From: Candidatus Magnetobacterium casense
Lineage (GTDB): Bacteria; Nitrospirota; Thermodesulfovibrionia; Thermodesulfovibrionales; Magnetobacteriaceae
DNA: 64,000 nt
Direction: 5' to 3'
Assembly (NCBI RefSeq): GCF_000714715.1
Contig: NZ_JMFO01000002.1
Location: forward strand, 91,271 to 155,270
The notes beneath the pieces were generated by a model that had not been told where the DNA came from, made no database searches, and saw only the letters and a list, made by a program, of their open reading frames with translations. The position numbers were made by a program, and so were the translations under genes. This document shows positions 44,956 to 53,664 of the stretch, in pieces (the stretch's first letter is position 1; every line of letters begins with the position of its first letter).

Positions 44956-45741
44956 TCAACTGCCTGCTATAATCTTGAAGTAGTCCTCGGGGCGATAGGG
45001 TTCCTCCTCTGCCCTGCGTTGGAGAAATGCCTGCACCTTTGGATGTGAGGATGCCCTGAGTTCATCGATAGAGCCTGTGAATACGATATCTCCGGCGTCG
45101 AGCATTATGACATAGTCGGCAATGGTGAATATACTTGCCAGCTCATGCGTAACCACAACGAGGGTCAGTTTGAAGGTGTTGTGGAGTTTTATGATCAGCT
45201 CGTCCAAACCGGCGGCAGTGACAGGGTCTAATCCGGCTGATGGCTCGTCGAAGAAGAGCAGTTCGGGGTCCATTGCCATGGCCCTGGCGATCCCTGCACG
45301 TTTTTTCATCCCGCCGGAGAGTTCTGCCGGATAATAACCCCCAAACCCCGTAAGCCCCACCAGGTCAAGCTTCATGCGTACAATGATGTCTATGATTGGC
45401 TGTTTTAACTGCGTGTGTTCCCGCAGCGGTAGGGCAACGTTATCGCCCAACGACATGGAGTTAAGCAGGGCGGCTCCCTGAAACAAAACTCCCATCTTCT
45501 TCTTAAATTCAATCAACGCGTTGTCGTCCATCCTGGTAATGTCTTTGCCGTTAATGTTGATTGTCCCCATGGCGGGTTTTAACAGTCCGATCAGATGCTT
45601 TAACAGGGTGGTCTTACCGCAGCCGCTGCCACCAATTATTACCGTGGTCATCAGAGACGGAATGCCAAAGGTGAGGTTCTTTAAAACCTCCCTGCTGCCA
45701 TAGTATGCCCTCAAGGCAATAACGTCAATAACCGTTTCCAT
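44956..45741 (-). CDS. MlaF-like ABC transporter ATP-binding protein
   Basis: 261 residues. Walker A GGSGCGKTT, signature LSGGMKKRAGIARA, Walker B LLFFDEPSAGLDP, H-loop THE. LSGGMKKR is typical of the Mla/Mkl subgroup, which moves phospholipids between the two membranes of Gram-negative bacteria. No mlaE or mlaD gene is adjacent, so the partners are encoded elsewhere. It lies 44 bp downstream of the RloB-like gene on the same strand and could be partly read from the defence promoter. Confidence 0.85.
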   Translation of the reverse strand: METVIDVIALRAYYGSREVLKNLTFGIPSLMTTVIIGGSGCGKTTLLKHLIGLLKPAMGTININGKDITRMDDNALIEFKKKMGVLFQGAALLNSMSLGDNVALPLREHTQLKQPIIDIIVRMKLDLVGLTGFGGYYPAELSGGMKKRAGIARAMAMDPELLFFDEPSAGLDPVTAAGLDELIIKLHNTFKLTLVVVTHELASIFTIADYVIMLDAGDIVFTGSIDELRASSHPKVQAFLQRRAEEEPYRPEDYFKIIAGS

Positions 45742-45785
45742 AACAAATTAACACCCGGTTTGAATGGAGTGCTACCCTCTCTGTA

Positions 45786-46415
45786 TTACCCCAACCCCCT
45801 ATCCGTCCACTTGTCCTTTCTGTACACATTTAGCTCTTTCACAAGCAGGTGGACTGTCGTTGAAGGGTTATCCTTTTCAGGGGCAGGAGGGTTGTATCTC
45901 TCTAACAGTTTCCTGGCATTTCTTATTGCAGCCTCTTGTCTGTCTTTAAGCTCTGCGTACATGTCTTTACCGTTTTTTTGATATTCGCGATTTAATAGGA
46001 TTGAAAGCATCTTCTTGTAAGAATCTCTGTCTCTTGCAGTATCGTAGTAATGAAAATGTAGCAGGTACCATAGCTCAAATGCCTGATTTGAATACGCAAC
46101 ATCTATATTTTCGTTTTTGGCCAACTGCATAGCCTTGTTGAAATCTTGAGGCTTAAAAGAGTCTCTGTCAAATACAACCCACACTCTGCAATAGTTTGCC
46201 TCATCTCCCCTTAATTCTATGGTTCTTTTTACTAAACTAACAGTGTTATATCCCTCACCTATAATTTTTACCCTTATTTTAGAATTTTCTAAATCACGAA
46301 GAAAACCTTTAAAATAATTGGGTTCTGTTTTTTCCCCTTCACACACTATCAACATTGTTCTTGAAGTTTCTTGAATCTCACTTTTTCTCTTTTGTTTGTT
46401 TAATTTGTTTCTCAT
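45786..46415 (-). CDS. RloB-family protein (TOPRIM-like), defence effector
   Basis: 209 residues. Family marks are strong: IVCEGEKTEPNYF near the N-terminus (E26 and following), VFDRDSF (D83, D85), and SNQAFELWYLLHF. The Glu plus DxD layout is TOPRIM-like, implying a metal-dependent nuclease. RloB proteins pair with an AAA ATPase (RloA) in type I restriction loci and in AbiL-type abortive-infection systems; the ATPase gene is 4 bp upstream here. Codons are far more A/T-rich than in flanking genes, a sign of transfer. Cytoplasmic. It should act as the effector that cleaves nucleic acid, possibly tRNA, after phage sensing (inference). Confidence 0.85.
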   Translation of the reverse strand: MRNKLNKQKRKSEIQETSRTMLIVCEGEKTEPNYFKGFLRDLENSKIRVKIIGEGYNTVSLVKRTIELRGDEANYCRVWVVFDRDSFKPQDFNKAMQLAKNENIDVAYSNQAFELWYLLHFHYYDTARDRDSYKKMLSILLNREYQKNGKDMYAELKDRQEAAIRNARKLLERYNPPAPEKDNPSTTVHLLVKELNVYRKDKWTDRGLG

Positions 46416-46419
46416 AAGT

Positions 46420-47667
46420 TTATTCTATCAATGAGGAAATATCACTACAAATAAAGGGTATTGCACCGTATTTTCCCAAAATATAGTCTCTTTCATAGGG
46501 TTCATTACCTTTGAGTTTGAACTCAACCAGAGAGTACAAATCAGTAGAGCCATCTCTATCTTTTTCAGTAAACCATACTTGATCTCTTCTATAAAGTTTA
46601 TTGCTCAACAAGTTAGTATCATGAGTAGTAATAATGAGTTGGGAATTCTTCTTATTACTGTTAAACAGTTCGATTAAATAAGATGTAAGGTTTGGATGCA
46701 GCCTTGCATCCATCTCATCAATAACCAGCATTCCTCCATTTAGCAGCGTATAAGCAATAGGACCAGCGAGTGATAAAATTTTTTTCGTTCCTTCAGATTC
46801 TGCAACCAGAGGCACCTCTATCAAACCAATTTCTTCATTTTCCTCATTATACATTCTATGAGATGTAAATGTTGTAAGTTCATATACTATTGGGTTAAGA
46901 TTATTGTCTTGATTCTCTTTAGATACAGAATCCATTGTTTTTTTTAAATAGTCTTCATCTCTTTTAATGTCTTTAATTTGTATATCTGCAAGTTCAAGTA
47001 TACTCAAAAGTATTTCTTTGAATTTTTCATCACTAAGCTGTCTAAGAGTATAAGGTAAGATGGTTATATCACTCATAGCCGAAATAATATTAAAATGTGA
47101 AAACCACTTTAATATGTTATTTCCTAAAGTGTTTTCATTAAATTGTGCGACAAGAGATAAAAAGAGGATATTTTGACGAATTTTTCCCTCTAACTTTTTC
47201 CCCTCTTTAAAAGATTTGATCTTGATACTATTATCATCTCGTATGTAAAGGTTTTTTTCTCTATCCTTTGGATAACTGTATAACCACTCTTTATGTATTT
47301 TGCTATCGTCAACATCAAAACCATATCTGTATCTGACGCCATCTAAAATAAAACAAATCTCAAAATGTGCAGGTTCACGTTTGTTTTTTAAGTTAAAATT
47401 GAATCTGGATATACTAATATGTTTTTTATCTGGTATTTTATTGAATGGAGTTAAAACAAAATACTTCATATAACTCATTGCATGTATAAGATTGCTTTTG
47501 CCACTGGCGTTTGCGCCATAGATGACAGCGCTCTTTAAAAGATGCCACTCTGGATCATCAGTTTGGATACGATTATCCGGCAACTCCTCTATGTCTGCCG
47601 CAACCATACTAAAAGTAACCTTGTCCTTGAACGATAAGAAATTCGCTACACTAAACTCTACTAGCAT
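46420..47667 (-). CDS. RloA/AbiL-type AAA ATPase, defence sensor
   Basis: 415 residues of the OLD/SMC-like AAA_15/AAA_21 group. VANFLSFKDKVTFSM starts the ATPase head, Walker A is YGANASGKSNL (51-58 core), a middle helical region follows, then VAESEGTKKIL, Walker B GGMLVIDEMDARLHP and H-loop ITTHDTNLLS. It is the partner of the adjacent RloB-like gene. Pairs of this kind (AbiL, PARIS, related systems) are known anti-phage modules where the ATPase senses and holds the effector. It starts 8 nt after a near-consensus -10 box, so the mRNA is predicted leaderless. The gene is A/T-rich. Confidence 0.85.
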   Translation of the reverse strand: MLVEFSVANFLSFKDKVTFSMVAADIEELPDNRIQTDDPEWHLLKSAVIYGANASGKSNLIHAMSYMKYFVLTPFNKIPDKKHISISRFNFNLKNKREPAHFEICFILDGVRYRYGFDVDDSKIHKEWLYSYPKDREKNLYIRDDNSIKIKSFKEGKKLEGKIRQNILFLSLVAQFNENTLGNNILKWFSHFNIISAMSDITILPYTLRQLSDEKFKEILLSILELADIQIKDIKRDEDYLKKTMDSVSKENQDNNLNPIVYELTTFTSHRMYNEENEEIGLIEVPLVAESEGTKKILSLAGPIAYTLLNGGMLVIDEMDARLHPNLTSYLIELFNSNKKNSQLIITTHDTNLLSNKLYRRDQVWFTEKDRDGSTDLYSLVEFKLKGNEPYERDYILGKYGAIPFICSDISSLIE

Positions 47668-47674
47668 GAAAGTT

Positions 47675-47704
47675 ATTATAATAACAGGTGTCCCGGAATG
47701 TCAA
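47675..47704 (-). promoter_or_regulatory. Near-consensus promoter of the RloA/RloB operon
   Basis: On the - strand TTGACA, 18-nt spacer, TATAAT. The -10 ends 7 nt before the ATG at 47667, with no ribosome site between. Both hexamers are perfect, so strong constitutive transcription of a leaderless mRNA is expected. Confidence 0.75.
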
Positions 47705-47734
47705 ATCACGCATAAATCCAACCTACCACCCAAA

Positions 47735-47822
47735 TCTCCGCAAGATGGGGTCAAGGGGGCTGGCCCCCTTGCGGGGTGGGTCTGAGGGAGGGGGGCGGAG
47801 TCGCCTCCCTTCTTTCTTCTCT
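47735..47822. repeat. GC-rich intergenic repeat, family C copy 6
   Basis: GATGGGGTCAAGGGGGCTGG, then CCCCTTGCGGGGTGGGTCTG, and GGGAGG...CCTCCCTTCTTTC. It lies between the RloA promoter and the end of the PLD gene and separates the two defence-like operons. Confidence 0.7.
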
Positions 47823-47830
47823 TATTTCTT

Positions 47831-49444
47831 TTATTCGTATCCGAGGCGGAAGCTCTGGCATATCTTGTTTGCTTCGTCCGTGAACTCCCTGGCTAGGCGC
47901 TCATCCCTTATCACTGACAAGACCTCGTCTGAGTACAGACTGGCGACGTACCAGTTGCAGGACTCCGTTATGACCGTGTAGTTGTCAAAGACCGCAAACT
48001 TGTGATGCAAGGGCGAGTAAATACTCTCCCAGTAGTAGACAAACACCACTTCCATCCAGTTGTCCTTGAGGCGCTTAACAGGTTCCTTGAGGGGTCTCCA
48101 CTTTGCGGTGTCCCAGCTCTGCGGGAGCTCCCCGGTGTGACAGATCATGCCGTTGAGGATGATCTTGACCCGCACGCCACGATTACGTGCGTTAACGAGG
48201 GCCGCGATGACATCCGTTTCGTGGTTGTCGTGCGATGAGACCCCCGTGAGATAACCGATGTCAAACATGGATACGATGATCGTGTGTTTGGCGTTGTTGA
48301 TCTCCGTGACGATGGCATCCTGTGCCCTGTAGTAGTCGCGAAACGGCGTGTAGTAACTGCCAAAGCTGTAGTAGAGATTGTAACGATGCTCAGGGGTGAC
48401 GCTCAACCTCTGCACTACCCCACCACGTAAGGCGTGATAGATGTTGGAATACACGGTGACAAAGTCAGCAGAGTAGTAGACGAGTCCGTTTTCCCAGTTG
48501 CCGCCCCAGAGGTGAAAGTGCAGGTTGTAAGAGCTGGAGTGTACTATTTCGCCGTCAAAGATGATGATCTTGGTGTGCATACTGGCAATGCCCTGGGTGG
48601 GGTCACAGGGGGTGTTTCTGACTATGCCGTAGATGGGTATACCGGCACGCCTCATTTTGGCGATGTTTTCGGTTACGTTGAGTGAGCTTACCGCCGGCCA
48701 GTCGGCAATGCACTCGACCTCAACGCCGGCACGCACGGCATGTATGAGGTGCTGCGCTACGTGGTAGTTGTCAAAGTCAAAGATGGCCATCTGGATGTAG
48801 TGTCGGCCATAGGGGTCGGCCTTTTTGCGTTCGATGACCCAGTCGATGTGTCTGTGGATTTCGTGTATGGGGTGGTCTGTGTTCCAGGTGTTGCCGCGCG
48901 TGAAGAAGGGACGCACCGGTAGATCGCCATAGAGGGTGTTGATCCTGTCCAGGGCGTCCTGGACATCCGTGCGATCTACTTCAAAGGTGCGGTAGGGGTT
49001 GGGTATCTTAAAGTAACTGTCGTGAAAGTCGGAGTTTTCCACCCGCCCCTTGTGAAAGTCATGTATCGATGCAAACTTGTACTCATAGTACGATGGTATG
49101 GAACGGCCATCCTTGTGGATTATGTAAGAGAACTTTATGTTTTCAGCATGCCCGTGCAGCCCCTCATAGGGAAAGAGCGGCAGTTGGTGAGTCTGCCACT
49201 TCTGCCAGTTGTCACCGAAGTGTCCGTTGTGATAGGCATCCATGAGGTAATACTCACAGATACCGTCCTGGCGGAACACCTTTAAAAGCACCTTTAGTGC
49301 CATACCCGGGCCACAGTCGCAAAACGAAAATCCGATACCCCCGGGGAAATTGGATATGTTCCACCCCTGGATGTTGGTCACGAAACGCCTCTGACCTATC
49401 CACTTGTATGACGGATGACAGTATTCTTCAGCAAATCCTTCCAT
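47831..49444 (-). CDS. Phospholipase-D-superfamily protein with two HKD motifs
   Basis: 537 residues, no signal peptide. An N-terminal beta-rich domain (~10-130, with FCDCGPG and a GDNWQKWQTHQLP segment) precedes two PLD halves. HKD 1 is H290-x-K292-x4-D297 (ASMHTKIIIFD); HKD 2 is H480-x-K482-x4-D487 (LHHKFAVFD). Both motifs are complete, so one active site for phosphodiester hydrolysis or transfer is expected. Members act on phospholipids or on nucleic acids (Nuc, BfiI, defence nucleases). Third gene of the EEP-Fic-PLD run, only 7 bp after the Fic gene. Function in the cell is unknown; a defence or inter-bacterial effector role is inferred from context. Confidence 0.82.
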   Translation of the reverse strand: MEGFAEEYCHPSYKWIGQRRFVTNIQGWNISNFPGGIGFSFCDCGPGMALKVLLKVFRQDGICEYYLMDAYHNGHFGDNWQKWQTHQLPLFPYEGLHGHAENIKFSYIIHKDGRSIPSYYEYKFASIHDFHKGRVENSDFHDSYFKIPNPYRTFEVDRTDVQDALDRINTLYGDLPVRPFFTRGNTWNTDHPIHEIHRHIDWVIERKKADPYGRHYIQMAIFDFDNYHVAQHLIHAVRAGVEVECIADWPAVSSLNVTENIAKMRRAGIPIYGIVRNTPCDPTQGIASMHTKIIIFDGEIVHSSSYNLHFHLWGGNWENGLVYYSADFVTVYSNIYHALRGGVVQRLSVTPEHRYNLYYSFGSYYTPFRDYYRAQDAIVTEINNAKHTIIVSMFDIGYLTGVSSHDNHETDVIAALVNARNRGVRVKIILNGMICHTGELPQSWDTAKWRPLKEPVKRLKDNWMEVVFVYYWESIYSPLHHKFAVFDNYTVITESCNWYVASLYSDEVLSVIRDERLAREFTDEANKICQSFRLGYE

Positions 49445-49451
49445 GTTTTCT

Positions 49452-51116
49452 TTACCTCTGGATAGTATAAGTATAGTTTAAGCCCTTGTTGTTAAAAATA
49501 TAGCCGCCTTCATGTGACACCACACAGCAACTAAAACAGGGGTAGTCGTAGTGGTGGTCGTACAGGTCTATCACAAAGTCTATGTCGAATGCCCTTGTGC
49601 CCGGTATGTCGGAGGCAACTTCTTTGATAAATACGTTTCTGTTAAAAGTGATTTTGTGGTGCCAGTCCTTGTGATGACCCTTTGTGAAACCACAGTAGAT
49701 ATTAATGTTTTGTACGAGGAGTTCGTTGGGCAGGACAACGCGACACTGGTCTGCCAGTTGTTTAAACAGGTAATCATTGCTGTTTGTCGCTCCAGGACGC
49801 TCCTGGTTATCAACGACGTAGGCAATAAAGTGGGTCTCCAGTCTTTGTGGGCTGTCGTCTATTTGCCTGAAATAAAATCCGGAATCAAAGGATACATTGT
49901 ATATTTGTTTATTGAGAAATCCCAGGTACTCCAGTTTCCAACGTTCGTAGAAGTATGCGTCAATGGCAAAGAGTATCCTTTTTTTGACGTAGTTGTACAT
50001 GTCTTCCATGCTGCCGCCGTAGCGGGGCAGTGCAAAGACCTCCTCGGAGTTGTTGAAGCTGATGGGTGGGAGTCCCTTTTTCAGGAGCATGTAGTTGAGG
50101 AAGCACTTTCCCACGCGACCGTTGGAGTCCCAGAAGGGGTGTATGCCGATAAACATGTAGTATGAGCGAGAGAGGTCATAGACAAATGAATCGAGGTTGT
50201 GAAAGCTCTGCCCGGTCTCCCACAGGACGTAGCCCAAGTCGGATATTTCCCTGGTAAAGTTTCCGAACTCGCACGTGACGCCGTTTCTGTCGGGGAAGTC
50301 GTATGGTCTGAAGTTGCCCGCATTGGGCACCAGTCCCTTGGAGAATGTCAGGTGGATGCGCTTGAGCAAGTCGATGTTGATATCCGTAAAGGTGTGGAGG
50401 TTAGAAAAGGTCTCCTTATACATTTCGATGAAGTTGCTATTGCCAATGACCTTCAGCTCCTTTGGAGAAAGTGTGTCCTCGTGTCCGACGGTTCCCTTCA
50501 TAATCGTCATAGAGGAACATCCCAGGTGCAGAAACAGCTTTTGAAATATAGCGGTGTTGACGGTCCATGGGGTCTCCTCGGCCATGATCCGGAAGTACAG
50601 GTCGAGATCGAGTCTTACATGGCGACACGCGGCGGGCAGGTGGTCTTCTTCGGTCCAGCCCAGCGTGTCACACAGGTGCGTGATGATGTAGAAAGTGTCC
50701 ATTGACTGCAGTTGTCTGTCATCGATGTCGATGGTCTCTTGCAACAGGCCCAGATGCCGCTTGAAGGTTTCCTCCAGACGCCAGCGGATGTGCCCTTCGT
50801 AGTCTTTTTTCAGGGCACCCAGGGCGTTTAACAGTTCTATGTTGACACCATATCCCCGGTACCCCAGGGAGTTGATGACATGAATCTTTCTGTCTATATC
50901 TCCTATGGTGCAGTTAAAGAGGTCTTGATTGTAGTGCCACTTTTTGAAATAAAACAGCAACTCCTGCGCATTGGGGACATCCTGATGGTCCAGCTCACCA
51001 AGCTCTCTGAGTACATGCTGAAACTTACCCTTTGTCGCTTCAAAAAGCTCATGACAGTGATGGTCCCATTGATAAGCCAAAACAAAGTTTCCACGACGAT
51101 GAGGCATTTCACACAC
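49452..51116 (-). CDS. Fic-domain protein with N- and C-terminal extensions
   Basis: 554 residues. The Fic core (~205-400) has the active loop HPFWDSNGRVGK (326-337), a variant of HPFx[DE/G]GNGRxxR in which the last Arg is Lys. An upstream GNSNFIEM segment sits where the inhibitory [ST]xxxE[GN] helix occurs in self-inhibited Fic proteins. Fic enzymes transfer AMP or other phosphate-containing groups to proteins. The ~200-residue N-terminal part is helical and unknown. The C-terminal ~120 residues are beta-rich and end FNNKGLNYTY, which faintly recalls carbohydrate-binding CBM21 domains; that is a low-confidence guess. It lies between the EEP gene (24 bp) and the PLD gene (7 bp), so the three are co-transcribed. 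Confidence 0.85.
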   Translation of the reverse strand: MCEMPHRRGNFVLAYQWDHHCHELFEATKGKFQHVLRELGELDHQDVPNAQELLFYFKKWHYNQDLFNCTIGDIDRKIHVINSLGYRGYGVNIELLNALGALKKDYEGHIRWRLEETFKRHLGLLQETIDIDDRQLQSMDTFYIITHLCDTLGWTEEDHLPAACRHVRLDLDLYFRIMAEETPWTVNTAIFQKLFLHLGCSSMTIMKGTVGHEDTLSPKELKVIGNSNFIEMYKETFSNLHTFTDINIDLLKRIHLTFSKGLVPNAGNFRPYDFPDRNGVTCEFGNFTREISDLGYVLWETGQSFHNLDSFVYDLSRSYYMFIGIHPFWDSNGRVGKCFLNYMLLKKGLPPISFNNSEEVFALPRYGGSMEDMYNYVKKRILFAIDAYFYERWKLEYLGFLNKQIYNVSFDSGFYFRQIDDSPQRLETHFIAYVVDNQERPGATNSNDYLFKQLADQCRVVLPNELLVQNINIYCGFTKGHHKDWHHKITFNRNVFIKEVASDIPGTRAFDIDFVIDLYDHHYDYPCFSCCVVSHEGGYIFNNKGLNYTYTIQR

Positions 51117-51140
51117 TCCTAAATGTTATGTATTTTTTTA

Positions 51141-52643
51141 TTATTCTATAACGGCCAGCAATCCGATATGGTCACTGAGTTCAGGGTCATTGAGTATGAG
51201 TTCAGCCGCCTTTACCCTGACATTCCCTTTTACCATTATGTAATCAATCCTGGCGAATGGATTGGTTGTCGGAAAGGTATCACCGCCAAGGCGATGACAC
51301 TGTCTGTAGGTATCTGCGTAACCCTCTTCGGTGAGATATTGCATGACCGGAGAGTTTTCCTTGCTGTTAAAGTCCCCTGCGATGATCGTGCAGAGGTAGT
51401 CACTGTGCTGGTAACGGAGTTTGAGTTCCTTGAGCAGTTTCTCCGCCTGTGCAAGCTGGATATTTGGATTGTCGCCGTGGTCAAGGTGCACGGAGGCAAA
51501 GACGACCCTGGCGCCATACAAGTCAATATCAGCCGTGGCGGCATAGCGCTCCATCAGCGGACGGACGTTGTCGGTCAGATCGTTGTTGAGGTCTATGCGC
51601 TGCACGTTGACCAGTTGGGCCTTGGCCGATACCGCCACTCCTTCGGGATACTTATCCATAAACTGGTGACAGTAGGCATAGTGTGTTCTATAGTAGCAGC
51701 CAGTGATCTTGGTCATCCAGGTTGCTATCTGTGCGCTTGTTTCTTGTATTCCGGCACCGCTTATGACCTCCTGGTAGGCGCAGAGTTCGGGGTCAAAGAC
51801 GGATAGCTCGTTGGCAATGCGTTTGAGGCGCAGGGGGTTTTCATCGTGCAGACCGTGGAGGTTAAACGAGCATACGCGTATGAGTCTGGGGTTAAAGGAG
51901 CGATACCTCAGCATATCGTCTTCTGTGAATATACCCAGGGTGCCTGAGCGGGTAAAGCGGTCGTTGAGTCTGTAGATGTATTCCTTTGTGGCGTTGTACT
52001 CGGTGGCTATAGTTTCTACGGGTGTACCGCTGCGCAGCAGGCGTATCATCTCCAGGCGTCTAAGGAAGGGGTCATCGGGGTTGAGGCCATCCATCCAGTG
52101 CCGTATGTTTGAGCCGGAGAGTATGCCGTAGACCCCACTGAGCGTAAATGCCGAGTGTACCCGATAGAGGTACTTGAGGTCTGTGTGAAATCTGGCCACT
52201 ATCTGTTGAGGTGGCACCCCCGTTCTGAGCAGGCGTATCATCTCCAGGCGCTGGAGGACATCGTCAGACCCCTTCAGGACGTCCAGCCATTGGGCCGATG
52301 CCAGTTCCCTGTCCAATACCGCATGGACACCACGTGCATTTAGCTCCGTCCACAGGCCGGAGAGACTCTCAAGGACATCCTGTCTCTGCATCAGCAGCTT
52401 TTTGAGCTGAAGGCGGAAGGCGCTGCGGGCATCATCGTCGTAGATGTTATCTGAGACATCACCTATGGCCTCTTTCAGGGCAGGTTTGGTCTTGAGTTCG
52501 TCCTTGATTTTATCCCATATGGCCGTAGCCCAGCGCAGTGCATATGTATCTTCAACCTTGTCGGTCTTTAGCCGTCCCGTCAGGTAGGGGAGATAAGGTA
52601 TAAGAAACCCTGCGATTGCATATACAATTGAATTCGTATCCAT
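51141..52643 (-). CDS. Membrane-anchored endonuclease/exonuclease/phosphatase (EEP) protein
   Basis: 500 residues. A hydrophobic N-terminal helix (~5-22) is followed by a helical segment (to ~100, LKTDKVEDTYALRWATAIWD and DARSAFRLQLKKLL). This segment resembles the N-terminal membrane/helical module found in some bacterial STAND/NACHT conflict proteins. Two HTH-like repeats come next (RLEMIRLLRTGVPPQQIV and RLEMIRLLRSGTPVETIA). The C-terminal EEP domain (~255-500) has CSFNLHG, a YQEV Glu, ASVHLDHGD, IIAGDFNS and the SDHIGL His: a complete metal-dependent phosphodiesterase site (DNase I/exonuclease III fold). First gene of the EEP-Fic-PLD run; ribosome site GGAGTG. Nuclease or lipid phosphatase activity is possible. 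Confidence 0.82.
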   Translation of the reverse strand: MDTNSIVYAIAGFLIPYLPYLTGRLKTDKVEDTYALRWATAIWDKIKDELKTKPALKEAIGDVSDNIYDDDARSAFRLQLKKLLMQRQDVLESLSGLWTELNARGVHAVLDRELASAQWLDVLKGSDDVLQRLEMIRLLRTGVPPQQIVARFHTDLKYLYRVHSAFTLSGVYGILSGSNIRHWMDGLNPDDPFLRRLEMIRLLRSGTPVETIATEYNATKEYIYRLNDRFTRSGTLGIFTEDDMLRYRSFNPRLIRVCSFNLHGLHDENPLRLKRIANELSVFDPELCAYQEVISGAGIQETSAQIATWMTKITGCYYRTHYAYCHQFMDKYPEGVAVSAKAQLVNVQRIDLNNDLTDNVRPLMERYAATADIDLYGARVVFASVHLDHGDNPNIQLAQAEKLLKELKLRYQHSDYLCTIIAGDFNSKENSPVMQYLTEEGYADTYRQCHRLGGDTFPTTNPFARIDYIMVKGNVRVKAAELILNDPELSDHIGLLAVIE

Positions 52644-52773
52644 CTAAATCACTCCATCTTCAGATTTAGCGTATCGTGCTATCAGACTAATATATCACGG
52701 TCAGCAAGAAAAATGCAACGAACAATGGGTGCATAAAAAGTTGGGGAACTTTCGTAAGAGACAATTTGCCCTG

Positions 52774-52803
52774 TTGACACAACCTGTTCATATGTGGTAT
52801 AGT
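52774..52803 (+). promoter_or_regulatory. Promoter of the dsbC-like/moxR pair, leaderless type
   Basis: TTGACA, 18-nt spacer, TATAGT. The -10 ends 5 nt before ATG 52809 (or 8 nt before ATG 52812), so the transcript should start at the initiation codon. No ribosome site is present. Confidence 0.65.
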
Positions 52804-52808
52804 GTCAT

Positions 52809-53642
52809 ATGATGAAATCTAATATAGCAATCGTGGTTTTACTGATGGTGTTTCTGGGCATTGGGTGTTTCTATGTTGTCGATGAGGTGCTTGCCTTTGG
52901 TGGGTGTGATGAGAACTGTGCCTCGTGTCACAAGCTCAACGTGCAGGAAGCCGGACAACTGCTAAAGGACTTTGCCCCGGCTGCAACGGTTGAGGCCGTT
53001 CAGCAGTCACCGTCCAAGGGACTGTGGGAGATCACTATAAACACGGGCAAAAACCGTGTCATCGCATACATGGATTACTCCAAAGAAAACATCCTCATAG
53101 GCAATATCGTAAAGATAAAGACAAAGCACAATCTGACCGAAGACAGACTCACAGAGGTAAACAAGGTGGATGTCTCTACGATCCCGCTCAAGAACAGCCT
53201 CCTGATGGGAGCCGGTAATGCTAAAATAAAATTGATTGTATTTACCGACCCCGAATGTCCGTTCTGTAAGCAGTTGCACGGGGAATTAAAGGCGTTAATT
53301 GAAAAGAGAAAAGACATTAGCATCCACGTCATACTGTTTCCCCTGACGGCGATACATCCGACGTCGTACAAGAAGACAAAGGCCGTAGCGTGCGAAAAAT
53401 CGCTGAAGCTGCTGGACGATGCCTTTGAAGGCAAGGAGCTTCCAGAGCCTGGCTGCGAAACAAGCGCAATTGACGATAACATAAAGCTGGCTGAAAAACT
53501 CGGTTTAACCGGCACTCCGGCAGTCGTCATGCCCGATGGCAGGGTGCTGCGAGGGGCATTTAAGGCCGACGACCTCGTAAGGGAAATCGACAAGAGCAGT
53601 CAATCCACAAAGGAAACAAAAAAGACTAATCGCAAGAAATAG
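52809..53642 (+). CDS. DsbC-like thioredoxin-fold protein with N-terminal CxxCH motif
   Basis: 277 residues, exported (hydrophobic segment ~6-30). Directly after it is GGCDENCASCHKLN, with C37-A-S-C40-H41, a c-type haem-binding pattern or a Cys-rich metal site. A DsbC N-terminal-like domain follows (~45-125), then the thioredoxin fold with the redox motif C150-P-F-C153 (DPECPFCKQLH) and the cis-Pro loop TGTPAVVMPDG. DsbC-type proteins isomerise disulfides in the periplasm. The CxxCH addition suggests a link to cytochrome c maturation or electron supply, which is inference. The Lys-rich C-terminal tail is unusual. It is probably co-transcribed with the moxR gene 22 bp downstream. Confidence 0.82.
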   Translation: MMKSNIAIVVLLMVFLGIGCFYVVDEVLAFGGCDENCASCHKLNVQEAGQLLKDFAPAATVEAVQQSPSKGLWEITINTGKNRVIAYMDYSKENILIGNIVKIKTKHNLTEDRLTEVNKVDVSTIPLKNSLLMGAGNAKIKLIVFTDPECPFCKQLHGELKALIEKRKDISIHVILFPLTAIHPTSYKKTKAVACEKSLKLLDDAFEGKELPEPGCETSAIDDNIKLAEKLGLTGTPAVVMPDGRVLRGAFKADDLVREIDKSSQSTKETKKTNRKK

Positions 53643-53664
53643 CACGCTTGCTTGTGGAAATTCT

